64,000 nt of DNA from Thiomicrospira sp. XS5 (GCF_001507555.1 NZ_LQBO01000001.1:2046001-2110000), one strand, 5' to 3'; positions 26,365-34,841 are shown, numbered from the stretch's first letter. Program-made: numbers and translations. Notes: generated from the sequence alone by a model not told the origin.

Positions 26365-27720
26365 TTAAGTCACTAAATGATGCGCGCCCATTCCGTGCGA
26401 CTGCATCAAGGCCTCCACATCCAAGCCCAGCAAGGTTCCGTCTTTCACTCGCCACTGCCCTGCCACCATTAAGCGGTCCACTTGATGTGCGCCGCACAGT
26501 ACCAGAGCGGCCAACGGATCACCGGCACCGGAAAAACGGAGTTCATTCAACTTGAACAAAGCCAAATCGGCCTGTTTGCCGACGGCGATTTCGCCGATGT
26601 CATCCCGCCCCAAGCAAGCGGCCGAACCTTTCGTTCCCCAGTTCAACGCCGTTAAGTGTGTCATTTCATCAGCCTGATAACGCAATCGCTGAATCAACAT
26701 GGCCTGTCTCAGCTCTTCAATCATATTGGAGCAATCATTCGAAGCCGAACCGTCCACACCGATCCCCACCGCGCAACCGGCCGCCTCCAGCTCAAGACCG
26801 CGGCAAATACCCGATGCCAACACCATATTGGACGACGGACAATGACTGATGCCGACACCGGCTTGGCCGAGTCGAGCGATTTCTTCGTCATTAAAATGAA
26901 TGCCATGCGCCAGCCAGGTACGATGATTCAACCAATCCACTTTCTCCAAATAATCCAGCGGGCGCAAACCAAACATCCGCAGGCAGAAATTGTTTTCATC
27001 TTCGGTTTCCGCCAAATGTGTATGCAATCGCACATCATAGGCTTCCGCCAACCGGGCCGTCTCCCGCATCAGGTCTTCCGTCACTGAAAACGGCGAACAA
27101 GGCGCTAAAGCAATCCGCGTCATGGCCCCATCATTGGCATCGTGATAGGTTTTGATCAGCCGTTCACTGTCGGCCAAAATCGTTTCTTCGGTTTGCACCG
27201 TATTCTGGGGCGGCAGCCCGCCTTGCTCTTCGCCCAGACTCATGGAACCTCGCGTTAAGTGGGTACGCATCCCCAGTCGTTTAGCGGCCTGCAGCTGAAT
27301 ATCAATGGCCGATTCCAAGCCGTCGGTAAAAACATAATGATGATCGGAGGTCGTCGTACAGCCGGACAGCATCAGCTCGGCCATCGCCAGCGTGGAAGCC
27401 ACTTCTAATTGCTTTTCCTGCAAATTGGCCCAGACGGGATAGAGCGTTTTCAGCCACGGAAAGAGACGCTTGTTCAAGGCGTCCGGGTGTGCACGCGTCA
27501 AGGTTTGATAAAAGTGATGGTGCACATTGACCAGGCCTGGTAAAACCACCGATTCCGAGGCATCGTAAACCGAATCCACCGGGGTCATCGGGGTTTGCCC
27601 TTTTGCCACCAGTTCGACAATTTCCTGGCCTCTTACCACCAAGCCGCCGTCGGCATTCGCGTTATTGGCGGTAAAAATAGCCAGCGGGTTTTGAATCCAA
27701 AGAGTGGAAGCCGTCATCAT
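26365..27720 (-). CDS. 8-Oxoguanine deaminase-like amidohydrolase
   Basis: About 451 residues of the amidohydrolase superfamily: VLPGLVNVHHHFYQTLTRA (metal His-x-His), RLHTHLAETEDE, AHGIHFND and GVDGSASNDCSNM (metal Asp). These closely follow the 8-oxoguanine deaminase group (Pseudomonas PA0142 type), which makes urate directly from 8-oxoguanine and can also act on guanine-like bases. The start is at 27720 because the codon at 27723 is TTG and GAGG lies five bases before the ATG. Last gene of the amidase-hpxW operon. A CCAGGCCTGG copy at 27531 is read as Pro-Gly-Leu. Confidence 0.82.
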   Translation of the reverse strand: MMTASTLWIQNPLAIFTANNANADGGLVVRGQEIVELVAKGQTPMTPVDSVYDASESVVLPGLVNVHHHFYQTLTRAHPDALNKRLFPWLKTLYPVWANLQEKQLEVASTLAMAELMLSGCTTTSDHHYVFTDGLESAIDIQLQAAKRLGMRTHLTRGSMSLGEEQGGLPPQNTVQTEETILADSERLIKTYHDANDGAMTRIALAPCSPFSVTEDLMRETARLAEAYDVRLHTHLAETEDENNFCLRMFGLRPLDYLEKVDWLNHRTWLAHGIHFNDEEIARLGQAGVGISHCPSSNMVLASGICRGLELEAAGCAVGIGVDGSASNDCSNMIEELRQAMLIQRLRYQADEMTHLTALNWGTKGSAACLGRDDIGEIAVGKQADLALFKLNELRFSGAGDPLAALVLCGAHQVDRLMVAGQWRVKDGTLLGLDVEALMQSHGMGAHHLVT

Positions 27721-27793
27721 CAATGCCTCTTCGTGTTTAACAGGAAATTATGCTCGGAAATCATCTGCCGAAAACATGCGTGAGAACCACGCC

Positions 27794-28291
27794 CTAAGGA
27801 AAGTACGCGGCAAATTCCGGGAAGGCATCCGTCGAGACCAGTACACCATCTTCGTCGATATACAAGGTATTCGACAAATCGATGTCCAACCCGGCGAAGC
27901 GCAATGGTACCGACAAATGACCCGGCCGGGTCAAATGCCCCTTCATCGGACAGGTCCCCAGCGCCCAAATGCCTAACGGCATGGTTTTCAAGAGTGCGGA
28001 ATCACGAATGTAACCGTGAATCAACAGGCCTTTCCAGCCGTTTTTAACGGCTAAATCGGCCATGCGATCGCCCATCACCGCGCAATAGTCGCCTTCGGCG
28101 TCCACCACTAAAATCCGTCTGTGACCGGGTTGTTTAAGAATTTCCCAAAACAAAGCATTGTCGTGTTTGATCTTAAGGGTTTCCACGTCGGCGGACATCC
28201 GCGACAACCCGCCGAAGGATTTGAAAACCGGTTGTGCGACCTGTAGCAAATCACGGTATTTATCGCAAATATCCGGTGTGCCCATTTCCAT
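27794..28291 (-). CDS. RraA/HMG-aldolase family protein
   Basis: The 165-residue protein belongs to the RraA-like fold, shared by the RNase E inhibitor RraA and by class II HMG/CHA aldolases that also decarboxylate oxaloacetate. The aldolase-type pattern of GDRMAD followed about 20 residues later by IRD, which forms the metal and pyruvate site, is present. That favours a catalytic role on a 2-oxo acid over RNase control. The ATG overlaps the stop of allC (TGATG). The substrate in this ureide operon is not known. Confidence 0.7.
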   Translation of the reverse strand: MEMGTPDICDKYRDLLQVAQPVFKSFGGLSRMSADVETLKIKHDNALFWEILKQPGHRRILVVDAEGDYCAVMGDRMADLAVKNGWKGLLIHGYIRDSALLKTMPLGIWALGTCPMKGHLTRPGHLSVPLRFAGLDIDLSNTLYIDEDGVLVSTDAFPEFAAYFP

Positions 28292-29535
28292 CAAAGTATC
28301 TCCAAAGTCTCAAGACCTGCATCATAATGCGCGGCCAATTTTTTCAACGCCAGTAATGTAGTTTGCAAAGCCGCTTCCGCATCCTCACACGTCACATCCT
28401 CATCCGGATGATGACTGATGCCGTCTTTGCAGCGCACAAACAACATGGCGATGTCGGTAATTTCCGCCATGGTCATGGCATCATGCCCGGCCCCACTGGC
28501 CAGACTGCGCACATGGTTCTTCAATTTCGCAATGGACTGTTCGAATAATTGACGGAATTCGGGGTGGCAGTTTTTCGCTGGCGCCAGATGGTATTCTTTC
28601 CAATAAATGTCCACATCCCGCTGCATGCAAATGGCTTCACTGGCCAGGAAAATCAAATTCATGACTTTTTCGCGCAAGGCATCGTCCTCACTGCGAATAT
28701 CGACCGTAAACTCCACCATGCCGGGAATGACATTCACCGCATTCGGATAGACTTTAATGTGCCCGACCGTTGCCACCAACTGGTGGATTTGGGCGCTTTT
28801 CTCAATCATTAAATTCACTTCCGACGCCGCCGCCAAAGCATCCTGTCGCAACGACATCGGAACAGTACCGGCGTGCCCCGGCTCCCCTTCAATCATCACT
28901 TTAAAACGACGCGCGCCGGCAATGGCCGACACCACGCCCACCGGCAGATTCTCCGCCTCCAACACTGGGCCTTGCTCCATGTGAATTTCCCAGAACCCCA
29001 GCAGGTTATCGTCCTTACGCGACGCGGCACGATAGTCCTGCGGATTCAAACCACAAGCTTCCAGCGCAGCGGACAAACTGATGCCTTGTGCATCGGTCAG
29101 CTCCAGCGTGTCATCATCCCATTGTCCGACAACGGCACGGCTTCCCAACATGGAAGCTTCAAACCGCACCCCTTCCTCATCACCAAATCCGACCACTTCC
29201 AGGTGAAATGGCAATTCCAAGCCGGTCTTAACCACTTGGTCGACCACCTCAATGGCGAGAATCACCCCCAAAATACCGTCGAACTTGCCGGCATTCGGCA
29301 CCGTGTCCAAGTGGGACCCCAGAATCAAGGTGGGGGCATCCGGGTTTGGACAAGCATAGCGACCCCATTGGTTTCCCACCGGATCAACCCAGGTTTCCAT
29401 TCCGGCTTCCTGCATCCATGCCTCAACCTGTTTCAAACCTTCCATATAGGCCGGTGATAAATACAAGCGGGAAATGCCTTTCAGCGTATCGGTAATTTCC
29501 GCCAGCCGGTTACAACGATCAATAACCCGAGACAC
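28291..29535 (-). CDS. allC: Allantoate amidohydrolase (M20/hydantoinase-carbamoylase family)
   Basis: The 414-residue protein has the metal sites of the M20-type Zn/Mn amidohydrolases: LILGSHLDTVPNAGKFDG, GFGDEEGVRF and SGAGHDAMTMAEI. Family length and the EGEPGHAGTVPM segment fit allantoate amidohydrolase, which releases ammonia and carbon dioxide from allantoate to give S-ureidoglycine. It starts with GTG at 29535, overlapping the stop of the aminotransferase gene, with GAGGCG upstream. Its product would be the substrate of that aminotransferase. Confidence 0.88.
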   Translation of the reverse strand: MSRVIDRCNRLAEITDTLKGISRLYLSPAYMEGLKQVEAWMQEAGMETWVDPVGNQWGRYACPNPDAPTLILGSHLDTVPNAGKFDGILGVILAIEVVDQVVKTGLELPFHLEVVGFGDEEGVRFEASMLGSRAVVGQWDDDTLELTDAQGISLSAALEACGLNPQDYRAASRKDDNLLGFWEIHMEQGPVLEAENLPVGVVSAIAGARRFKVMIEGEPGHAGTVPMSLRQDALAAASEVNLMIEKSAQIHQLVATVGHIKVYPNAVNVIPGMVEFTVDIRSEDDALREKVMNLIFLASEAICMQRDVDIYWKEYHLAPAKNCHPEFRQLFEQSIAKLKNHVRSLASGAGHDAMTMAEITDIAMLFVRCKDGISHHPDEDVTCEDAEAALQTTLLALKKLAAHYDAGLETLEIL

Positions 29536-30770
29536 TAAGACGCCTCGCCATTGTAGACGGCCATGGCACGATCAATGCCTTCGCCTTGCGGGAGTTTATG
29601 CCCCATGCGGCGCAACACGTTTTCCAACGCGGAAAGCGTGGTTAAAACGGCATCTTTACGAGCGTTATACCCCATGGTACCAATACGCCAGATTTTGCCT
29701 TTCAGGTGCCCGAAGGAGGTGCCGATTTCAATGCCGAAATCCAATAACATCGATTGACGCACCGCTTCACCGTCCACGCCTTCTGGAATATACACCCCCA
29801 AGACATTATTCATCTTATTGGCCTGATCCCCGAACAGCTTCAAGTTCAATCCCTCCGCCCCGGCGCGCATCGCATCGCCATTCAGTTTGTGACGCGCGAT
29901 GGTGTTGTCCAGGCCTTCCTGCAACACGATTCGGGCGCACTCACGGGCGCAATACAGCATGGAACTGGCTTCGGTGTGGTGATTTAAGCGTTCTTCGCCC
30001 CAATAATCCAAAATCATCGGCAAATCGAAATAATTGGAACGGATAATCTGCCCCTGACTGTCTTGATGGTGCGCATCACGGATGCCCGCTTCGATGTGAC
30101 GACGCTGGTTAATCACGTCCACAAATCGGTCACTCAAGGTAATCGGCGCACTGCCTGATGGCCCGCCCAAACATTTTTGCAGACCGACCGACACCGCATC
30201 CAAGCCCCATTCATCGGCCTTAAACGCATTCCCGACAATCGACGCGGTGGCATCGCTGTACAACAACACATCGTAACGCTGACAAATCGCGCCCAGTTCT
30301 TCCAACGGCTGCAACATGGTGGTGGCGGTATCGCCCTGCACCACCGCCAGCATTTTCGGCCGAATCGTCTTAATGACGTCTTCAATTTGATCCGGCGTAA
30401 AGACTTGGCCCCACTCCACATCCAGCGTGTGCACTTCGGCCCCGCAACGATGCGCGATTTCCGTTAACAAATGACCGAAACGCCCAAACACCGGCACCAG
30501 GACTTTATCGCCCGGTTCCAGCGCGGACACCAATACCGATTCGATTCCGGCGCGGGAAGTGCCGTCAATCAACAGCGTCCATTGATTTTGGGTTTCGAAA
30601 ATCTGGCGATACAAGGCCATTGTCTCATTCATGTAGTTCGTCATCGCCGGGTCGTATTGTCCGACCAACTGCGCCGACATGGCACGCAGCACACGCGGGT
30701 CGGCGTTGATTGGCCCCGGCCCCATCAACAGACGCGGCGGCGGATTGATTTGATCAAATGATTCAGACAT
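29535..30770 (-). CDS. pucG: (S)-Ureidoglycine-glyoxylate aminotransferase, PucG-like
   Basis: The 411-residue PLP enzyme is a class V aminotransferase of the alanine-glyoxylate type: LLMGPGPINADPRVLRAM at the start, DGTSRAGIESVL, and the lysine in SVGLQKCLGGPSG. In PucG and HpxJ such enzymes transfer the amino group of S-ureidoglycine to glyoxylate, giving oxalurate and glycine. Coupling to allC by overlapping codons supports this over general serine- or alanine-glyoxylate activity. The operon lacks any ureidoglycolate lyase. Confidence 0.85.
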   Translation of the reverse strand: MSESFDQINPPPRLLMGPGPINADPRVLRAMSAQLVGQYDPAMTNYMNETMALYRQIFETQNQWTLLIDGTSRAGIESVLVSALEPGDKVLVPVFGRFGHLLTEIAHRCGAEVHTLDVEWGQVFTPDQIEDVIKTIRPKMLAVVQGDTATTMLQPLEELGAICQRYDVLLYSDATASIVGNAFKADEWGLDAVSVGLQKCLGGPSGSAPITLSDRFVDVINQRRHIEAGIRDAHHQDSQGQIIRSNYFDLPMILDYWGEERLNHHTEASSMLYCARECARIVLQEGLDNTIARHKLNGDAMRAGAEGLNLKLFGDQANKMNNVLGVYIPEGVDGEAVRQSMLLDFGIEIGTSFGHLKGKIWRIGTMGYNARKDAVLTTLSALENVLRRMGHKLPQGEGIDRAMAVYNGEAS

Positions 30771-30773
30771 TTT

Positions 30774-31598
30774 TTATACCCCTATGGCTTGAATAAACAT
30801 ACGCACCCCGGTAATCAATAACACAACCGCAAACACCTTTTTCAACGTCTGCGCGGGGAGCTTTTGTCCCAGCTTCACACCCAGCGGTGCAAACAGGACT
30901 GTTAACGGAACAATCAATAAGAAACTTGGCCAATTCACCAGGCCTACGGTACCAAACGGCGCACTCAGCGGCGCTTGGCCAAACAGAAACATCACGATGG
31001 CCCCTGGCAAGGCAATAATCAGCCCGAAGGCTGCGGCCGTGCCCACGGCGCGATGCGACGCAAAACCGAACTTACTCAGCACCGGCACACCAATGGTGCC
31101 GCCACCGATACCGGCCATTACCGATAAACCGCCTACCGTCGTCGCGCTGACGCGCTGCCAAAGCTGGCTGGGCAAATGTGCCGCTTCCGATTGTTTATGC
31201 AAAAACATCCGTACTGCCACCAACATGGCGATGAGCGCAAATAAAATAATGAAGCCTTCGCTTTGCACTTGCGACACCAGCAGACTGCCCGCCAGCACGC
31301 CCAACAACATGAAAACCCACCAGGCCTGGATCAAACCGGTATCGACATTGCCTTTTTGACGATGCGCGCGGATCGAGGAAATCGATGTCGGAATAATCGT
31401 CGCCAGGGAGGTGCCCGTCGCCAAACTCATGGCGTCCATCGGCGTCATACCGATTTGTTGAAAAATAAAATACAGCACCGGCACGATGACAATGCCACCG
31501 CCCACACCGAGCAAACCGGCCAGCAACCCCGCCACCACACCGGTCACAATCAACGCCGACCAGAAAGGCCACAACGCCACGACTTGAGAGATATCCAT
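30774..31598 (-). CDS. TauE/SafE-family membrane permease
   Basis: About 274 residues, around eight helices, with the family's glycine-rich repeats AGLLAGLLGVGGGIVIVPVL and MAGIGGGTIGVPVLSKFG. These proteins export sulfite, sulfoacetate or other small organic anions. The ATG at 31598 overlaps the hpxW stop and has GGAGGTG upstream. Within this operon it may export an acidic end product such as oxalate or oxamate; this is inference. A CCAGGCCTGG copy at 31320 is read as Gln-Ala-Trp. Confidence 0.8.
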   Translation of the reverse strand: MDISQVVALWPFWSALIVTGVVAGLLAGLLGVGGGIVIVPVLYFIFQQIGMTPMDAMSLATGTSLATIIPTSISSIRAHRQKGNVDTGLIQAWWVFMLLGVLAGSLLVSQVQSEGFIILFALIAMLVAVRMFLHKQSEAAHLPSQLWQRVSATTVGGLSVMAGIGGGTIGVPVLSKFGFASHRAVGTAAAFGLIIALPGAIVMFLFGQAPLSAPFGTVGLVNWPSFLLIVPLTVLFAPLGVKLGQKLPAQTLKKVFAVVLLITGVRMFIQAIGV

Positions 31599-33175
31599 CA
31601 ATGCACCTCCCCTGTTAGACCCGCCCCGTCACTGCGTGGATCGGAAGCGGAGTCCACCTGGCCGTCCCCGGACAACACAATCGCCCCGGCATGCCCCATT
31701 TTTTCCGACAAACTCGGCACCGTTTGCAATTGATGACCTAACTGTTGCAACGAATCGCCTAGGCGCTCTGCCAACCCGGCTTCCAGCTTCAAATCATTCT
31801 GCTGATCGCCCCAGGTCCGGCCTAGCAGCCAGCGGTCTTCAGCAATGGCGGCCGCCAACGGCTTTTCGTCATAGGCGTAACGCATGTACAAAGCGGCTTG
31901 CGTCTGCGGCTGACCTTCTCCACCCATGGTGCCGTACACCATACGACGACCGTCGTAAAATTCGCACATCGCCGGGTTCAAGGTATGAAACGGTTTTTTA
32001 TTCGGAGCCAAGGCATTCAGGCTGGTTTCGTCAAGGCTAAAGCTGGTGCCGCGGTTGTTCCACACCAAGCCGAACTCCGGTATCGTCACCCCACTGCCGA
32101 ATTCCCAATACAAACTTTGAATGTAGCTGACCATGACGCCATGTTGATCCACCGCGCCCATCCAAACGGTATCGCCAGGCCTGGCGGTTTTTGGCCAAGG
32201 CATGGCTTGATTCGGCTGTATCGCGTCCAGACAAGTGTTCAAAGACGCTTCCGACAGCCAATCCTCTAAAGGCGTGGTCACACGTGAGACATCGGCAATC
32301 TGCGCATCGCGAATTAAAAAGGCTTGCTTGGTGCATTCCACCAAATGATGCACCTTGTCCAACTCACCCCAGTCCGGCTGATACAACTTATCGTATAAAG
32401 CCAAAATCAATAAGGAAGCCAGGCCTTGCGTCGGTGCCCCCACGTTATACAAGGTGCCCAAAGTGGTTTTTGTACTCAAGACTTCCATCGGAACCGCTTG
32501 GTATTGGTTTAAATCGTCCGCCTGAACCGGGCTGCCGTGGCGGCTTAAAAATGCGCCAATGGCATCGGCGATATCACCTTGATAAAAACCGTTCAAGCCG
32601 TCTTCCGCAAGCCGTTTCAGCAAATTCGCCAGGCCTGAGTTTTTAAAGGTCTCCCCCGTTTTTAACGGCTGCCCATCCGGCAAAAACACCTCGGCAAAAC
32701 CGGGCACGTCTTTTAGGTTTTCGTAGGTTAAAGCGCTGGCATCAGCCAAACTTTCCGTGACGTCGATACCTTGTTCCGCGAAAAAAATCGCCGATTGCAA
32801 CACTTCTTGCAACGGCCAGTTAGAGAACCCTTTCGCGGTCATCAATTGCCGCGCTTTCTCCCAGCCGGACACCGCGCCAGCCATATCAATCGCCGCCTTC
32901 GGGCCACGTGAAGGAATCGTTTCCTCGTCCCGATAAAAGTCCAAATCGGCGGCCCCCGCCGACCAACCGGATGCATCGATCGCGACGGGTTTTTCACCCG
33001 GGGATTGGATCAACCAAAAGCCATCGCCCCCCAAGCCCGTCATATGCGGATACACGGCCGACACCGATGCCGCCGCAGCAATCATCGCGTCCACGGCATG
33101 ACCGCCTTTTTCCAAAACCGCCAAGCCCGCCTGCGCCGCTTGGTGGTGCGGTGCGGTAAACGCCACCTTAGCCAT
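31598..33175 (-). CDS. hpxW: Oxamate amidohydrolase HpxW-like (gamma-glutamyltransferase family)
   Basis: The 525-residue protein is a self-processing Ntn hydrolase of the gamma-glutamyltransferase fold: FTAPHHQAAQAGLAVLEKGGHAVDA at the start, MTGLGGDGFWLI, and the maturation-site threonine at about residue 336 in RPGDTVWMGAVD. The typical GGT motif TTHxSVVD is altered, as in non-GGT members. Length and operon context match HpxW of Klebsiella purine degradation, which hydrolyses oxamate to oxalate and ammonia. The CCAGGCCTGG copy at 32175 encodes the residues just before the catalytic threonine. Confidence 0.75.
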   Translation of the reverse strand: MAKVAFTAPHHQAAQAGLAVLEKGGHAVDAMIAAAASVSAVYPHMTGLGGDGFWLIQSPGEKPVAIDASGWSAGAADLDFYRDEETIPSRGPKAAIDMAGAVSGWEKARQLMTAKGFSNWPLQEVLQSAIFFAEQGIDVTESLADASALTYENLKDVPGFAEVFLPDGQPLKTGETFKNSGLANLLKRLAEDGLNGFYQGDIADAIGAFLSRHGSPVQADDLNQYQAVPMEVLSTKTTLGTLYNVGAPTQGLASLLILALYDKLYQPDWGELDKVHHLVECTKQAFLIRDAQIADVSRVTTPLEDWLSEASLNTCLDAIQPNQAMPWPKTARPGDTVWMGAVDQHGVMVSYIQSLYWEFGSGVTIPEFGLVWNNRGTSFSLDETSLNALAPNKKPFHTLNPAMCEFYDGRRMVYGTMGGEGQPQTQAALYMRYAYDEKPLAAAIAEDRWLLGRTWGDQQNDLKLEAGLAERLGDSLQQLGHQLQTVPSLSEKMGHAGAIVLSGDGQVDSASDPRSDGAGLTGEVH

Positions 33176-34343
33176 CGTTTACCTCCAATAATCTTTCCGC
33201 CAACGCAATCAATGCTTTGTCTTGATGCATGGCACCGAATAACGACACGCCCCAAGGCGCGCCTTGATCTTTTAAAACCGGCAAATGCAGTTGCGGACGC
33301 CGAGTCAACCCGGCCAACGCCGTTAACCCCATCAACTCATTTCGATAATCCGCCAGCTCTTCAGGTGTTTCATCCAGCCGCGGTGCCGCGCCCGGCGTTG
33401 TCGGCATCATCGCCACCGTGTCGTCCGATGGCAAATAATCATCGATTTGACAGCGGATACTGGCGCGATCACGGTCGGCTTGCTCGTATTGGGCCTCGGT
33501 AATGGTTTGGCACCAGTCAAACCGTGCGGCAATGTCACTGCCAAGCACCGGTTTTTCATCGGTAATCCATTCACCGTGAACCTGCCAGGCCTGGTAACCT
33601 TGCAAGGTGCGATAGGTTTCACTGGCGAACGACAACAAAGATTCGTCCAGTTCAATATGGGATACGGCCTCGAACACGGCCACTCTGTCTGCCAGCCAAT
33701 TGGTGGCATCATCCGTCCACAAATGGCGGCCTTGGATAATGGGATGGAACACGACCAGCTGTTGTGGCAAGTGTACGGTTTGCGGCGGCAACATCACATC
33801 GGCCACCTTAGATAAGGTCTCCAAATCGCGTGTCATCCAGCCGATGGTATCGAACTGTGGCGCCAAAGGCACCATGTTATCCATTTCAATCACACCGTGG
33901 GTCGGTCGCAAACCGAACAGACCGTTGTAACTGGCGGGCACACGAATCGAGCCGCCGGTATCCGTGCCCAGGCCAATGTCCGCCAAGCCCATGCTCACCG
34001 CCACCGCTGAACCGCTACTGGAACCACCGGGAATACGCCCTTCTGCGGCATAATTACAAGGCGTACCAAAGTGATAATTGATGCCGTTCAAGCTGTACGC
34101 CAGTTCATCGGTTAAGGTTTTTCCGACCAGCTCCGCTCCCGCATTCAAAAGCTTTAAAACTGATGACGCCGTCTCATCCGGCACCGGGTGCGATTCTAAC
34201 CAATGTGGATTCCCTGCCGATGTCGGCACGCCAGCCAGGTGAAACAAATCCTTCACCGCCAAACGCAGGTGATTCAAAGGCCCTTCTTGAACCGGATAAG
34301 CCCCTTTTAAATCCAGCATCATGCCATTTAAAACGCTGTTCAT
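33168..34343 (-). CDS. Amidase-signature family hydrolase, AMI1-like
   Basis: The 391-residue protein has the Ser-Ser-Lys triad of amidase-signature enzymes: lysine in AELVGKTLTDELAYS, GGSSSGSAVAVSMG, and nucleophile serine in GTDTGGSIRVPAS. It is shorter than most family members (450-500) and resembles plant AMI1-type amidases. First gene of the seven-gene operon, 26 bases behind a tandem operator. It may hydrolyse oxalurate or a related ureido acid made by the aminotransferase, by analogy with the amidase in Klebsiella hpx clusters; the substrate is not proven. A CCAGGCCTGG copy is at 33585. Confidence 0.75.
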   Translation of the reverse strand: MNSVLNGMMLDLKGAYPVQEGPLNHLRLAVKDLFHLAGVPTSAGNPHWLESHPVPDETASSVLKLLNAGAELVGKTLTDELAYSLNGINYHFGTPCNYAAEGRIPGGSSSGSAVAVSMGLADIGLGTDTGGSIRVPASYNGLFGLRPTHGVIEMDNMVPLAPQFDTIGWMTRDLETLSKVADVMLPPQTVHLPQQLVVFHPIIQGRHLWTDDATNWLADRVAVFEAVSHIELDESLLSFASETYRTLQGYQAWQVHGEWITDEKPVLGSDIAARFDWCQTITEAQYEQADRDRASIRCQIDDYLPSDDTVAMMPTTPGAAPRLDETPEELADYRNELMGLTALAGLTRRPQLHLPVLKDQGAPWGVSLFGAMHQDKALIALAERLLEVNDG

Positions 34344-34368
34344 TCTGATGTTTAAAACCTAAATAAAT

Positions 34369-34392
34369 AATGTACACAATATTGTACACAAT
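34369..34392. promoter_or_regulatory. Tandem GntR operators of the amidase-hpxW operon
   Basis: AATGTACACAAT and ATTGTACACAAT directly abutting, on the same orientation. The nearer one is 26 bases from the amidase start, a position that would block its promoter. Confidence 0.65.
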
Positions 34393-34418
34393 ATAAATTC
34401 AGATAAAAAGAGATAACA

Positions 34419-34559
34419 ATGAAGTGGTGTCTATTCAAAAAACAATTTCAAGAAAGCCATCAAAGCCTCGGAGATGCCTTCTTATCCATAGGAATATCTT
34501 TAATAAAACGGGATACAAACCATGTAATTAACCCCCTTATTACAGGCGTAACAAATTGA
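34419..34559 (+). CDS. Possible small protein (46 residues)
   Basis: An open frame MKWCLFKKQFQESHQSLGDAF... of 46 codons starts at an ATG with AAGAG seven bases upstream, divergent from the amidase operon and just beyond its tandem operator. No family is recognised. It could be a chance frame in the spacer before the tRNA. Confidence 0.2.
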   Translation: MKWCLFKKQFQESHQSLGDAFLSIGISLIKRDTNHVINPLITGVTN

Positions 34560-34575
34560 TTTCATAAAGAATTAA

Positions 34576-34652
34576 TGGTGCCTCCTCTGTGACTTGAACA
34601 CAGGACCTACCGATTATGAGTCGGGTGCTCTAACCAACTGAGCTAAGGAGGC
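34576..34652 (-). tRNA. tRNA with CAT anticodon (Met elongator or Ile2)
   Basis: A full cloverleaf can be drawn: acceptor GCCTCCT/AGGAGGC, D arm GCTC/GAGC, anticodon stem with loop CTCATAA (anticodon at 34616-34618), T arm CTGTG-TTCAAGT-CACAG, A73 and encoded CCA. The anticodon CAT serves either elongator methionine or, after lysidine modification, isoleucine AUA. The variable and T-loop sequences do not decide. E. coli has an Ile2 tRNA (ileX) near rpoD, so that identity is plausible here, where rpoD is 3 kb away. Confidence 0.92.
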
Positions 34653-34841
34653 AGATTGACGTGCCGTTTTTGAAATCCTTATTGATAAAGGATTGTGGAT
34701 ATCGAGATTGAAAAGGACGATATTATAAAGAAAATAACGGGGTTTTCATCATGTTTTTTTGGCGAGCACCCAAATCGCTCTCATAAAACGCACTCAAAAA
34801 CAGGGTTGCCACCTTGTTGCGCCAAAACACTTTATCAAGGT
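34653..34841. other. Spacer between tRNA and diguanylate cyclase genes
   Basis: About 190 bases containing the presumed tRNA promoter. No gene or clear hairpin with T-run was recognised. Confidence 0.3.
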
